Source: Talinum fruticosum (lineage: Eukaryota > Streptophyta > Magnoliopsida > Caryophyllales > Talinaceae). Taken from it: 64,000 bases of DNA. Position 1 is the stretch's first letter. Every line of letters starts with the position of its first letter. A program made the position numbers and the translations under genes. The stretch lies in NCBI GenBank assembly GCA_021018815.1, contig JAITYX010000157.1, positions 248,001 to 312,000 on the forward strand, in the 5' to 3' direction. Positions 1 through 12,099 of this stretch are shown in pieces. Below the pieces are notes generated by a model. The model worked only from the letters and a program-made list of their open reading frames with translations. It did not search any database and was not told where the DNA came from.

Positions 1-90
1 GTTGCCACCTCCTCACAGAAATGAATGCGAACCTATTTTTGTGGTTGGAAAGACTGTTAATTGATGTCTGACATTTTGTGCAACTGACAG

Positions 91-269
91 GTACAAATGG
101 GAAAGGGCTTGTGACTCTTCACAAAGACAAGGAATCCTGTGCGGGATATACTGATATAGAAATTATGTGGGAAATGATCCATTCTTCTTCATGTTCTCAA
201 GATGATTGTAGCTCAGACAACAGCAGAAGACCTCGCTATTCAATATTATTCTGTTTTAAGCCGAGTTGA
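91..269 (+). CDS. Possible terminal exon of an unknown small plant protein (5' part off window or unrecognised)
   Basis: I do not recognise the gene. A pyrimidine-containing stretch ends in an AG at 89-90, a plausible splice acceptor, and an open frame then runs to TGA at 267-269. The frame encodes a hydrophilic tail with the words YTDIEIMWEMIHSS and SRRPRYSILFCFKPS. This pattern (acidic residues, then WEMI, Ser/Cys-rich spacer, basic residues, aromatic-Cys end) recalls short unannotated plant proteins, but that is a memory-based impression. An ATG at 78 opens the same frame, so an independent 63-residue peptide is the alternative. It would be convergent with the ferritin gene. Upstream exons cannot be located with confidence. 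Confidence 0.3.
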
Positions 270-956
270 GTTCAACTTTGCTTCTTTGATGAGATGTATA
301 GCACGAAATCAGTTGGTTATTTGGTGAAAATAAGTAGGATGGGCTGTCTGCAATTGATGATGTCAATTTGTTTATCCAAACCCTAGCGGGAGAAGGCCTT
401 ACTAAATTTTTCTGTGAGACTATGCATATGTGTAAGTTAGGCTATGCACAGTCTAATCTTTAATGTCTCACAGTAAAATTTAGGTAAGATAGTTTCACTC
501 AAGGTCTCTTTTGTGTGTATAGGCATAAATAATAATGTACTCAAGATCTGCTATGTCTGTGCATGCCCATTTGGTGTTTCTTGAGCTAGAAATTTCTGCA
601 TAGCCGGTCATAAGGGGAGAATCAAACCCCAATTTGGCAAATGGTATTTAAATTTACATGTGAATAGTGAGAGAAGTCTTGGTTTTATTGAAACTTCAAA
701 TCTCAAAATGCCACAATCATCACATGATTTGAATCCCATAAAAGCCATGTTTGTGGAGATCTTGATGTAAGGATACACAATATGAAGAGTACATATATGA
801 TCATCTAGTGTTACCATAAACAATGATCATCATCTACAATGCATAATTTTACATAAGCTTCCTAAATTCTAGCCATTCCACACATACTAAAGACAAATTT
901 ATTTTCCGGCAAAGGAATGCCCAACCTATTAACTAAAGCAGGCTTCAAACTTTAGC
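270..956. other. Convergent intergenic and 3'-UTR stretch
   Basis: No coding signal is seen. The stretch lies between the stop of the possible plus-strand exon and the stop of the minus-strand ferritin gene, so it should hold both 3' UTRs. An AATAAA-like signal for ferritin, read on the minus strand, is near 898-903, about 55 bases past its stop codon. Confidence 0.4.
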
Positions 957-3900
957 TTATAACGCCTCGCCCTCATGAAGAAGCCTTTGATCAAAGTGCC
1001 AAACTCCTGCAAGTACACATAATTAGCTTTTAGTAAAGATGGCGGAACACAATCCAATAATTCTTTTAGCTGGAACAAAAGATTTTCAGGAAACCAGCGC
1101 ATACCATGTCCTTTGCCAACCATTCTCAGTTGAGTAACATAATCTGCAATCTTCTTGATTGCCTCAACCTAGGCAGTTTGTCAAGCAAGGAGTGATTAGC
1201 AACAGAGACAACCCTTTGAGTTGAGAACGAAACAGGAGGTTGATGTTCAAAAGTTCCCCTTTTTTTTTTTTGGGGGGGATGAAAGTATTGATAACCGTTG
1301 CTTACCTGCTCATTCAAAAATTCGCCTTCAACAAACTCTTGTAACTGGGGATCATTGTTTTTCTCCGCAACCTGTTACCCAATATGAAAATAGCACATCA
1401 GAAACATGGCCATTTGAACTGATTATTCTGCTCAAGAACCATATTGATAATTACAGCTGACTTTTCTCATCTTCTTACCATGTTATGGAATTAGTAATGG
1501 GAAAAAGTGGGAATATTACGAATCAGCAGTCAGTATTAAATGAATACGCTCTTATCTCTATGTTTTCTAAGTTAAATTAGCCTCTAATTGACATTGAATT
1601 GTTTAGATGTACTAAAGGATTATATGCCGATGATGTTTTTATATATCTTACACTGTGCAAATTCAACAATTTCTCATTCACGAGCTTCTCCAGTGATAAA
1701 GCCAGCTCCATTGCTGAAAACAAGATTTTAGGAAAAAGTTAGACCTCAAATGATTTTGATCCTGACTAAAAGAATAACTTCTTTTTGTGGGTAAATGCAG
1801 AATAAAGGCATACCATATAAAGCATCTCCTTTTTCAGCATGCTCAAACTCTGAAGGTGGCATCATAATAGTGTATAGTTTCACCCTTCCTCCTCTTATGT
1901 TCTAATAGACAATACAAAAATTTCAAACCGTTGCTTACCTGCTCATTCAAAATTTCAAACCTTCAAAACTTAAAGCATAAAGACAACTAAAAGCACTACC
2001 TGATATTTCATTAACTTCTCAGCATGCTCTCTTTCTTCTTCACTTGACTCCTTGAAAAATCTAAAGCATCAAGCAAATTATAGCATCAGATGAAGTTTCC
2101 AATTCCAAATTCACTCACACTAAAGCAACAGAGAACTATAAAAGAAATGGTTGCAAGAGAACAATTGACTTAATATGTTTGCTTACTTTGCTAAGCCTTT
2201 GAGAGCAACATTGTCCCTGTCAAAGTAGGAAAACATCGAATGGTAGACATAGGATGCGCTGTATTCGACACTGTCAAATTACAAAATGAAATAACAGTCA
2301 GAAATGGCTGATAAAAAGGTTCATTAGAAGATAACCACAATCAAGATCAGTTCTATAAGGATGTTTCAGCAGTGACTATAGAAAAATTATTATTTAAGGA
2401 ATCAAGGACCAGAGAGGTCATTTTCCTCCCTTATTGGGTTCAAGGTAGCTCAAAGACTAGTACAATGCAATCATAAAACAAGGAAAACAAAACCTGAGAC
2501 CTACTTTACCTAGGGCCTAGCCACTAGGCCAAGATCCCAATTGCATGAAGCCAACTCGAATTTGATTAGCAGCTAAAAGAATCAGAATCCTTGCATAATC
2601 TCACTCAGCTAATTTGATTCAAAAGGTTGTGTAAGTTACGCTATATCCACCTTCTTGAGGAATGATAAGAACAATAATCTTGAAAAGGTTGGACAATATG
2701 TAATCAAAATTAAACGAGTTGACCCTTAATGAACCGCCAACAGATGTAGTTTGTAGATCAAACCTAAAAACAACGCAACCAAGCTTGTTGGATCATTGTA
2801 TTACCTAAACTTTCAATATTGACGCGGTAAAAAGGAATTGTAACATCTTGAGCAATACTTCTATTAACTGCCTTCCTCAAACATCCTGCTGAGTGCTAAC
2901 TAGTACAACTCAAAGGGTTGAACATCACTCACTAATACAGCTAATATGCTTCCTAGTGCAGTGTGGCATAGTTGATGCGCGTACAATTTAAATGCTTGCT
3001 ATAATTATTATACGATTATAATTCAAGGTTGGGTCAAGTTAAAACTATTTTGAAAATGTATTGAACAGATCTGCCCCTTTTACTATTTTTTTCGTTGAGT
3101 TACTTCAGAGCTCAAACCTATAAATAACAAAACCTAACGTGATGGATTATCCTACTACCTAAACTTCTAACTGATGTGACACAATAGGAACACAACAAAA
3201 GTCGCCTCTTTCATCATTAGAGGTGCAAAAATTGAATTAATCCTCAACAATAGCTCTGTTAAACCTCTCCCCTGTTTAAAGCTTTTGAGAAGATTACACT
3301 AATACATCCAAATATGTCAGCATCCCATGCTACATTCGTAACAATCGAGGTTTAAATCCTTGCTACAGCCTAATGCTCTTGTAGGCTATAGTATTTAGGC
3401 AGTTAGGAACTTAGGATCAAGTTATACTACATGTAACGGATTACCCTTTGCATATTTTATTGACTTTTTCCACACATTTTCTAAGTGATAGTCACCAAAG
3501 TTGCAGGGGACCTTCCGCTTGTATACTAAGATCTTCCCACGTAGAGCACTAAGTAGATTACCCGTAAAAACAGAGCTTTACAATATGGCCCATAGCCATA
3601 CATGGTCTAGACATTTTATCAAACAGTTGGCGTACATCCCTCCATGTCAAAATCAAGCATACGTCTACCTCAAAGGAGAAATTTTTTATTAGCCAAAAAA
3701 CATGTCTTATTTAGTTTCCTGTATGTATAGGCCTTGTACTCTCTCTCTCTCTCTCATAATAATCACACAACCGCAAAGCTCATTTGCATCCCAAAATGAA
3801 CAAAACTGATAAATAAACTGTGGCTAACCCAGATAAGTTCCAATTAAAGCAAATCTCAATTCTCACACAATCAACCATAACAGAGTAAAGTGCGAAATAA

Positions 3901-4276
3901 ATAAACGAAATTAAGAGGTAAAAATAGATAATTACATACTTAATCTGCTCGTTGATAGCGGCTTCGCACTCGTCGGCGTAGCCTTGGCGAGCGAGAGAGG
4001 CCTGAGGTTGAATTGGCACCATGAATTCCGCACTCTTCACCTCCTCAAATGGTTGGAACACAATCCCAGTAAGGCTCCCACTCCCACTACTACTACCCTC
4101 CTGTAAAGCAGCCACAATAGCTCCCCCATTCCCCGTCTTTCTCTGTCCCCAAATCCCACCCAAATTTGATGGGACCAATTTCAAGGACGAACCCCCTGAT
4201 TCGAAGGAGCAGGGCAGGACTGTGCGCTGCCGAATATGGGATTCCCTCCTCCTGAAACACCAACTGCCCTCATCAT
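957..4276 (-). CDS. FER: Plastid ferritin, eight exons; apparent frame break in the transit-peptide region
   Basis: Ferritin stores iron as a 24-subunit shell in plastids and oxidises Fe(II) at a di-iron site. Exons read on the minus strand: 4276-3940, 2270-2187, 2060-2000, 1901-1814, 1713-1652, 1371-1306, 1168-1105 and 1006-957. All introns are GT-AG and all junction phases agree; intron 1 is 1.67 kb. Exon 1 carries the plant extension region ([31 protein letters not shown]). Later exons give [65 protein letters not shown] and [21 protein letters not shown], then TAA. The ferroxidase glutamates, the histidine of EREHAEK and the downstream Glu and Gln are present. Eight exons match plant ferritin genes. 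The first ATG after the TATA box (4276-4274) opens a Ser/Ala/Gly-rich peptide, [11 protein letters not shown]..., but that frame stops at 4183-4181 and the ferritin frame is one base off. The only in-frame upstream ATG (4430) lies before the TATA box. I infer a one-base indel (assembly error or mutation) between about 4274 and 4183. Confidence 0.93.
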
Positions 4277-4358
4277 CTTCTTCTTCTTTCTCTCTCCTAA
4301 ACAACAATGGTAGGAATTTGAAGGAAGTTGTGAGGAAATGGGGGAGTGGTGGAAGGGG

Positions 4359-4365
4359 ATAAATA
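4359..4365 (-). promoter_or_regulatory. TATA box of the ferritin gene
   Basis: The minus strand reads CCTATTTATCCCC here. A start site about 30 bases downstream, near 4330, would leave a 5' UTR of about 55 bases before the ATG at 4276. The position argues that the upstream ATG at 4430 is not the translation start. Confidence 0.55.
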
Positions 4366-4463
4366 GGAGGTGGCCAAGTGTTTGAGTGGCATAGGGGTTT
4401 GTCCTGCGCCGTTGGATGAGGTGCTAGCATGGACGGGTGAGATTAAAAGTGGATAAGGGGCGT

Positions 4464-4477
4464 GTGGTGAGCTCGTG
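4464..4477 (-). promoter_or_regulatory. Candidate iron-dependent regulatory sequence (IDRS) of the ferritin promoter
   Basis: The minus strand reads CACGAGCTCACCAC. The IDRS described in maize and Arabidopsis ferritin promoters is, as I recall it, CACGAGNCCNCCAC, so this copy agrees at all but one fixed position. It lies about 100 bases upstream of the TATA box on the correct strand. The family element represses ferritin transcription at low iron; that role here is inferred from the match. Confidence 0.6.
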
Positions 4478-6231
4478 TCACATGGGGAATCTTGGAAATA
4501 TCTGGTCTACGTAGCAATTCTTTTATCTCCAAACTTTTTGTCGATTTTCTCTGTCCTCTATCTCACTCGCGTAGGTATGAACGTTAGAATCACGCGCTCT
4601 TTCTAACCGTTGGATTTGACTAACTGGTGGAAGGTTCGAGATTTTCATGGAATTCTTGTGGCTTGTTGGACGGGTTCTTGGAGTTTGGGTTGCACGTAGT
4701 GGGTTGAGAGTGGGATTGGAAATACTGGTGATCGGAACATATGAATTGTAAATGTGAACGAGTCTAAAAGTTGGAAGATGCTTGATTGATGAGAACCATC
4801 AACAGCTGTAATGACGTGGCTCTTTGTTTTTGTCATCTAGGGCTTAAAAAAAAGGTATAGTATTATAATCACTTGAGATAGTCGCTTTTCGTAGGATTAT
4901 AATTAAGCGATCATTCGAAAAAAATGTACAAAAATGAGGGATGAGTTATATGTCCATATCATTAGGGAAGGAGTCGAATGTCTAAGGTGAAAAGTTCCGG
5001 AAGGTTATATATACCTTAGAGGGGATGATAGGGTATTTTAAAATTTTGAGGCGTCGACTTTGTTGAGAAGTCGGATATATGAAAAACAAACAAATCGAAA
5101 TATAAATTGGACGAGTGTAAGTTTGTTTGTTCACGATATTGAACCAAATCTAAATATTTGGGCTAGTGACTACCTAAGGTTTCATACCTTAGGATTATCT
5201 TCTACTTTTCTTATTACTCCGACTATCAAATGAATTCTTCACTTAACTCACTGATCGACTTTTTAAGTATACTTACTCTCAAGGCCCATCGCGAGCGATC
5301 TTCCCAAGACTCTTTGTTACAACTCACAAAATATATAACCTTAGACACTTTGTTACAAGAATGATTTGAATGATTAATCAAGATTACAAGAGATTAAGAT
5401 AAGATATGAAGTGTGCTCTCTTGCTTGGTTGCTCCTCGGTCTTGACTTTGTCCTTTATACCTTTCTCCTAATTTACCGGACCGTTGAGCTTGATTGAAGT
5501 TATCGTTGTAGATATGATCTTCTCTGTCTAACTTGGTAACTAAATTTTTGCAGGATCCGATTGCTGTCCGGAATGATGATACTTTCCAAATTTAACTTTA
5601 TTCTCGGAGTGTTTATGTATCATAATTACTCATTTATTGCTTGACAATCATGGTTGCTACTTGTACTTCTTACAACCCATAAACGAATTATCCGACTAAT
5701 ATCTTTCCAAAAATAGGTTCAATAAGATTTATAGAAAGAACAAGATTTCATGCAATAAAAATCATGCCAAAATATTCTTGGAGTATATCCATGATTTTCG
5801 GGATGGGAATCAGCTGGAATATTTCCTTAATACAATTATCTAGATTTATGCTAAATATGGAAACATGATCTAAGAATAAAATCGGATGAATAATATTTGT
5901 GGAGAATAAGATGAGGGATATTAATGTTATATATCTTGCTACTCGAATATTTGTCTTGAGATCAAAATATATTATATCACAATAGGGGTTAGATAAAATA
6001 GTTGAATATACGTGTTTGACTGGTCGATTAATTATCTTACTAACACAAGGTGCATTAGCCAGTTAGTTGTCCTATTACTTTCTCTAAACTTATGGTGCAA
6101 GATATCATTCAAGAAGCATATCATATGATGTTATCGAAGAACCATTAAGTTAATGATTTAAAGGTTAATAGTTGGTTTACACTCTAACACGTTCCCTCAT
6201 GTGAATATCATTTGGAATTGAAGTATGAATG
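4478..6231. other. Upstream intergenic region, no gene recognised
   Basis: This AT-rich region begins with the distal ferritin promoter. I saw no gene, intact element or tandem repeat in it. Short open frames on both strands show no family features. Confidence 0.5.
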
Positions 6232-7806
6232 CACTACTAGAAAATCATCATATAGCGACGGAAATAGCGACGGAAAAACGTTATTTAGCGACGGAATTTC
6301 AAAATTAGCGACGGAATTAGCGACGGAAATTTTCCGTCGCTGATTTTCAGCGTCGCTAAAAATCAGCGACGGAATTTTACAATTCCGTCGCCGATTAGCG
6401 ACGGATAATCAGCGACGGAATTGTAAAATTCCGTCGTTGATTTTTAGCGAATTTTTAAAAAAATTACAATTTTGTATAGTTTTGAGTGGTTAATACAAAA
6501 AATCTACAATTAAATACAAATCGAAAATAATCCGGTCACATAACAACATCAAATTCAACTTTAATTCAAATACAAAAATCATATACAAACACAAAAATCA
6601 TAAATAATCCAACTTCAAACATCCATAAAAACTAATTGAAAATAAAAACAAGAGAAAACAAAGTAAATTATACAAACACAAGTTATGTTCTTCATCTTCC
6701 TTTTCCTCTTCTTCTTCCTCTTTCTCATTATCTTCATCTTCTACCTCATTCCAACCATACCTATCAAAATAAGTTATATCAAATCCTCTAAAATGTGAAA
6801 TTATATAGTAAACAAAGTAAATTATAAATACAACTAACAATAAGGGAGGATTGAGAAAGCATACCTACAAGAGGTTAAAGGTGCTTGGTTGGTGACGTGT
6901 ACGGCGGTGGCGGTGGCGGCGGCGGGCGGCGAGCGGCGGTGGCGGAGGTGGGCGGCGGTGGCGAGCGAGCGATTCGCCTCTCCCTCGCTCTCTCACACTC
7001 CCTCTTCTATTTGTTCTTATGTTTGCCGAGTGTCGTTGAAGTTCGTATTTTATATCCAAAATAGCGACGGATTAGCGACGGATTTAATCCGTCGCTACTA
7101 AAAATTTAATTAGCGACGGAATTAGCGACGGAAAATTCCGTCGCTAATTAAAAATTTTAAATTTCCAACAAATTTGAAAATTTAATAGCCCGCCAACGTA
7201 AAATTTTTCAAATTTTATCATTAGCGACGGAATCAGCGACGGAAACGTCCGTCGCTAAGCGAGAATTTGAAAATTTTTTAAATTTGAAAAATGAAATAGG
7301 CGGCAAATTTAAATTTGAAAATTCGGATTAGCGACGGAATTTCCGTCGCTAATTCAAATTTCAAAATTTTTATATTTTTCAAGTAGGCGGCAAATTGAAA
7401 ATTTTAAAAATTTTGAATTAGCGACGGAATTAGCGACGGAAAATTCCGTAGCTAATTAAAAAAAAATTAAAAATTACATTTAGCGACGGAATTTTCCGTC
7501 GCTAAGGTAAAAAATTAAAAAAATGTATATAGCGACGGAATCAGCGACGGCCTGATTCCGTCGCTAATTATAAAAAAAATAATTTTAACTTTTTTTCCGA
7601 AAATCCGTCGCTATTTTTTCCATTTCCGTCGTTAGGTCCGTCGCTAATGACAAAAATAGCGACGGAATTAAATTCCGTCGCTAGTTCCGTCGCTAATACG
7701 GTTTTATCGACACATGTCAGATTCCGTCGTTGTTTCCGTCGCTAATTAGCGACGGACTCGATTCCGTCGCTAGTTTCCGTCGCTATATAGTGTTTTTGTA
7801 GTAGTG
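6232..7806. mobile_element. Non-autonomous CACTA (En/Spm) element with 3-bp TSD ATG
   Basis: The element starts CACTACTAGAAAA and ends TTTTTGTAGTAGTG, which are inverted repeats of the CACTA class. ATG at 6229-6231 is repeated exactly at 7807-7809, and 3 bp is the target duplication size of this superfamily. Both ends are packed with the subterminal unit TAGCGACGGAA and its complement TTCCGTCGCTA, roughly 40 copies in all, densest at 6250-6445 and 7060-7800. In En/Spm such units bind the TnpA protein. A GC-rich (GGCGGTGGC)-like patch lies at 6900-6970. No transposase frame is present, so movement would need proteins from an autonomous relative. The open frames inside are repeat translations. 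Confidence 0.92.
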
Positions 7807-8164
7807 ATGTAACAAAGATTCCATAACCTTGTGTACTAAATCAATATGGGGTTGATGAAAATAAACTTGAGATCTCTTACTCAGAAGATTCTAATATTAT
7901 ATCCAATTACCAATTAAATCAACAGATTAAATTAACAATTAAAGATCCAAAATTTTATTTTTTAAAATCAATCTGCCACAAGGTTTGAACTTTAGTCTCT
8001 AACTGCTTGGATGATGAGTTGAATATCTCATTTTATGTAGAGATATGATGATAACCTAGCTATGTAGATTTGTGGAGTTTCCAATTAAGTGCTGGGGCTC
8101 CTGCAACAATAATAATGTTTGTACCAAATCTAGTAGCTCCACATTGTAAAACTTTCTCATTAAG

Positions 8165-9897
8165 TAGGGGTGAGTAAAAAGTTAAAATCGATAAATCGAA
8201 TAAAAAATCTCTTAAACCGAACTAATTTTTTCAGTTAACCAAACCGTTTAAAAATATAATTAACCAATATCCCATTCTTGATTTTCAAACTTATGGTTAA
8301 GTGAACGAATCGATTAATTTTTAAAATTTTTAAATTAATTTTTTAAAATGATATTTGTTGATTTTTTGGTTCTACACTTATCTCTGCTGTGCATATCTAT
8401 TGCAACCTAATAGGCATTTTCCTTCTGGCCTTACTACCTTATGTTATGACCTATCTTAGCTTGGCGGGTGAAGACCATAATGCCATAGAATGGAAGGTTG
8501 AGATAGAGTACAACTAGCGCTGGCAAAAATGTGTCGACCCAGAATATTCGAATTTGTCCGACTCGAATAAAATCGGGTCCGGTCACCAATGTTTTGTCCG
8601 AATTTAAAATTCGAACATTCGGACGTGTCCGAATATAAAATCGGGTTCGAGTTTACTGCCAAAAATTCGGGTTGTCTGAATTTTTGATAAAATTTGAGTC
8701 CGGACAAATTCGGACTTGTACGAACCCAAATTTTCGTGCCTACAAATTAAAGTGCTGAGAGGTTTGGGCTTCTAGGCCAAATGGTTAGAATGAGATAGTA
8801 GGATTTTTGGTTCACTTCTAGCCATAAACTAGTATAAAAGCAAAAAAACCTTAGACTTCTTTCATATGCTCTCCCTGCATTCTCTCTCTATCTTTCTCCT
8901 TTTCCCTTTCTCTCTCCTCGACGACGCGCCTATGTTTTCCTTCAAGTACTCTCCCTTCATTCTTTCTCTTTCTCCGCTTCCCTTCCTCTCTCCTCGATGA
9001 CATGCCTCTATTTCTTTCTCTTTCTCTCTCTCTTCTCTAATGGTGGATTCGTTGTACTTCATCCAAATTTATGGCGAGTGGGAATCGAGAAACCCATCAT
9101 TGGCGGTGACAATGGTGGACTCGTGGAGGCAATTTAGGCAAGAGGCATCGTTCGAGTTTAGATTTGTAACTTTAAAGTTTTATGAATTCGTAATTGTTTT
9201 CGATTTTGTTATTTGTAGTGTTGTAAATCAACTTGTGGTTATTGATTTCTATCTACAATATTTTTCCTGCCAAAATAATTGTATTTGGTTGTGTGTTTGT
9301 GCGGTAGAGCTTTTCTATCTACTAGTTTGTAGCACAAAAGTATGAGACACACTTAATTTGTATTTCACACATTCAAAATCTGCTAAATTACTCATATAAC
9401 AAATTCATACATTTGGTCATTCGAGTTCGGACATTGGATATTCGTGTCCGAGTTCGGGTATGGAGACAGGTGTTCGGATTTGTAATTCGGACAAGGTTCG
9501 AGTTTGAGGGTTTTGTCCGAATGTTTGAATTGATCGAACCCAAAATGACTACAACCCGATTTTTGTCGGCGCTAAGTACAACATTTTTTTGATAAAGAAG
9601 TACAACATATATATATATATATATATGCTAATATTATTGATATTTTCTTCTACTAATATTATTGAAATGAAATCAAAGCATACTTAGGTTATATTTATTT
9701 AGTGATAAGTTTTTATGGATGAAACTCTACTAATATTAATCATAAAAAAACAAGATGCAATTTTTATTTATAGGTTCCTGTTAATCGGTGAACTCGAACC
9801 AAATTATAGTTTTGGTTCATGTTATTTTGAACTGAAAGATCCCGTCAACCGAACTGATATTCCCGAATTAAACCGTGCTCACCTCTACCATTATTAT
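8165..9897. mobile_element. Possible older hAT element enclosing the hAT at 8515-9574
   Basis: Position 8165 begins TAGGGGTGAGTAAAA and 9887-9897 reads GCTCACCTCTA, the complement of TAGAGGTGAGC, so the ends form a short imperfect inverted repeat typical of hAT ends. The flanks TCATTAAG and CCATTATT agree at only five of eight bases, so the target duplication is decayed or absent. Subterminal sequence on both sides has AACCGAA-like words. The pairing of the two ends is an inference. Confidence 0.35.
8515..9574. mobile_element. Non-autonomous hAT element with perfect 8-bp TSD AGTACAAC
   Basis: The left end is TAGCGCTGGCAAAAAT and the right end is the complement of TAGCGCCGACAAAAATCGGG. AGTACAAC occurs at 8507-8514 and again at 9575-9582, an exact 8-bp target duplication as made by hAT transposases. 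The subterminal regions (8540-8720 and 9410-9560) are rich in TTCGGAC/GTCCGAA words in both orientations, likely transposase-binding repeats. The core (8860-9060) is CT-rich. The open frames at 8862-9062 and 9040-9345 show no transposase motif, so the element is a deletion derivative. Confidence 0.9.
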
Positions 9898-12099
9898 GTA
9901 CTTGATGAGAAAAACTCCTACTTCTATATCCTTAATAATCGAACAACTGAAATTGAGCTTAATAAAACCTCCCTAAGGCTTAACCCATGGAAGAAAATGT
10001 CCTTCTTGTTGATCCCCTTAGGTTGGTGATGCTAAACATTACCCGACATCTTGTCTTTTTCTAGTTACGAGTTGCCAATATTTTGGTTAAATTCGCTAGG
10101 ATGACCGACTACTACAGGTCTTAAGATATAGTTTATTTTTTTGTTAAAGTTTGAATAGATAGTTTAATCATCTTAGAGGGAGGTGAATAGGGTGATGAAA
10201 AAAAGTTACGCAAATTTGAAGTTCTTAAAAAGAGTTTGAGTGCAAAAATAGAAACCGAGTCTAGAGTGACTTAGAAATTAAAGAAGTGAATGAAACAAGT
10301 ATTTCACGTGGAAACCCTCTTGGAACAGAAAACCACGGACTGCGCTAATCCAAGCATAAAGTCAAAACTCCACTATTTGCATCCGTAAATGTAAACTAAC
10401 CGACTATCCGAGTTGCTCCTTTGGACAATTCTAAAATAAGTTTTTCCTAGATACAAAAGTTCGCTTATCGGTGCTATTACTTCCAAAACTAAGGTACTTT
10501 TTATAGTTTGGGACAAGCTGAGTTGAAGAAACCTTTTAACCCAATTAAGGGATAACTAACAAAAAGTGTTTGAAGTAAGAAAAGAGATTATAAGACTTTT
10601 CCTTTACAAGATTTACAACTTAGAAAGTTGTGAGTGTATGAGTAAGAGTTGTAAGCTAAAAGAGAGAATAAGTATGTTAAGTTCTTAGTTTCAGCAATCT
10701 TCTAAGTCTTAAATTAAGACTTCAATTTATAGGTTGCACATAAAAGTGTCGTTGTGTCTTGGCTGGAAGCACTTGGGTCATCTAACCTTTGCAACGGATA
10801 CTTTGAGGATTCAATTTTAGGATTGTTGTTGATTTAGCCGTTGAGGTTGGGTCCTAGCTCCCAAAAGCAATTCTACTAGCTTGTTGTATTTAAAAGATAG
10901 AGTAGAAACAACCGTTAGAATCGGAAAAGAAAAGTTACCCAAAACTACAACAAATAAGTTTGTCGGCCTAGTTTGAGTCCGCTTGTAAACTCGAATTTTT
11001 TGTTTACGAGTGGTTAAACGGTAAAGAATCCATTGTTTTTTCTTTAAAACTGTGATTACTCAACTTTAATAAACCTGTAAAATAAATTACAAATGGTACT
11101 CAAAGTATAAAATACTTTGCTCCAAGATTAAATAAGGATTAGTCTAAATAAAATATTTAATGACTAAAATTGTTTAATCTATTAATTTGAAAATTTTTAA
11201 ATCTAATATTCAATATTATCAAATTCCATGTATGTCTTAACTCAAAGAATAGACTTGGTAAAAATAGGTTGAAAGACTTAATTAGACATATTTCAATGTT
11301 TACCAAAGTAATTCGATTTAGCTTAATAAATTTGACTAAAATAGAATTAATACAAGTAATTTCGGTTCAATTTATAAAGTAAACTAGTTTAAAAGATGAG
11401 TTAAAAATGTGAAATTATTTAGGAAAACTTTTTGTCCGAGCTATATTGAGTTGGTCAATTTCCTAGAACTGAGCGACTCACTTAAGCTCGATTATAAAGA
11501 CGGAGTCGGTTTGTATTTTCTTAAGTAGAAATAAGTCCTTAGACTTTTGAAAGTTAATATTTTAGATTCAAAACTTAGGTAAGTCATCTTTTAGCCATCA
11601 TCTTATGATTTTCTTTTTAGAATGCATCTTGATTATTCCTAAATCTAGGTGAATAACTTTATATCAAAATAAATTAGGGGTTAATTCATACCCGAGTCTT
11701 TATTTTGCATCCTATTAGAATTGTATTTACAAATTTTGAAATTAATCTCAGAGTCAATTGAATTGGGATGGTAGAATTTTGGAATCGTTATTGGAACCAA
11801 ACATGATTGATTCTAATTTTGAAGACCTTATTCCAATCCCTCTTTTTCTTTTTCCTTTAAATTGCCCAACTATTTGAACTCCGACTTGTGACTTTGATAA
11901 CTAATTTAGTCAATTTTGATGGCCAAGTCAATATTAATACAATATGACAATGGTGGATGATGTTTTAGGAGTCTTCGGTCCAAATATTACGTTATTTATA
12001 TCCTTATTTACTTAGTTTTTGTCTCATAGAATAATATATTTTTAGCAGTTTTATTTATTTTATTTACTTTTGTAGGTAACAAAGTGAATAAAGTGGATC
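9898..12099. other. Intergenic sequence with an unclassified repeat-like tract
   Basis: A stretch from about 10170 contains AGAGGGAGGTGAATAGGGTG followed by CACGTGGAAACCC about 140 bases later. These words resemble a widespread plant repetitive family, which I could not classify further. No gene was recognised, and the open frame 9715-10029 has no family features. Confidence 0.3.

Noticed and set aside
1221..1460. Plus-strand 79-residue frame
   Set aside because: It is the antisense shadow of ferritin exon 6 and its introns.
4021..4362. Plus-strand 113-residue frame
   Set aside because: It is antisense to ferritin exon 1 and has no family features.
3780..4430. A 216-residue minus-strand frame starting at 4430 as a complete protein
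   Set aside because: It reads through the ferritin promoter, exon 1 and then intron 1. Only the part between about 4180 and 3940 is ferritin coding sequence.
6598..6840. Glutamate-rich minus-strand frame inside the CACTA element
   Set aside because: Low-complexity TTCTTCCTC sequence in the non-coding part of a non-autonomous element.
6232..7806. CRISPR-like array from regularly repeated GCGACGG words
   Set aside because: The repeats occur in both orientations with irregular spacing inside CACTA termini in a plant genome.
9715..10029. 104-residue plus-strand frame
   Set aside because: No recognisable domain; it overlaps the inferred terminus of the outer hAT element.
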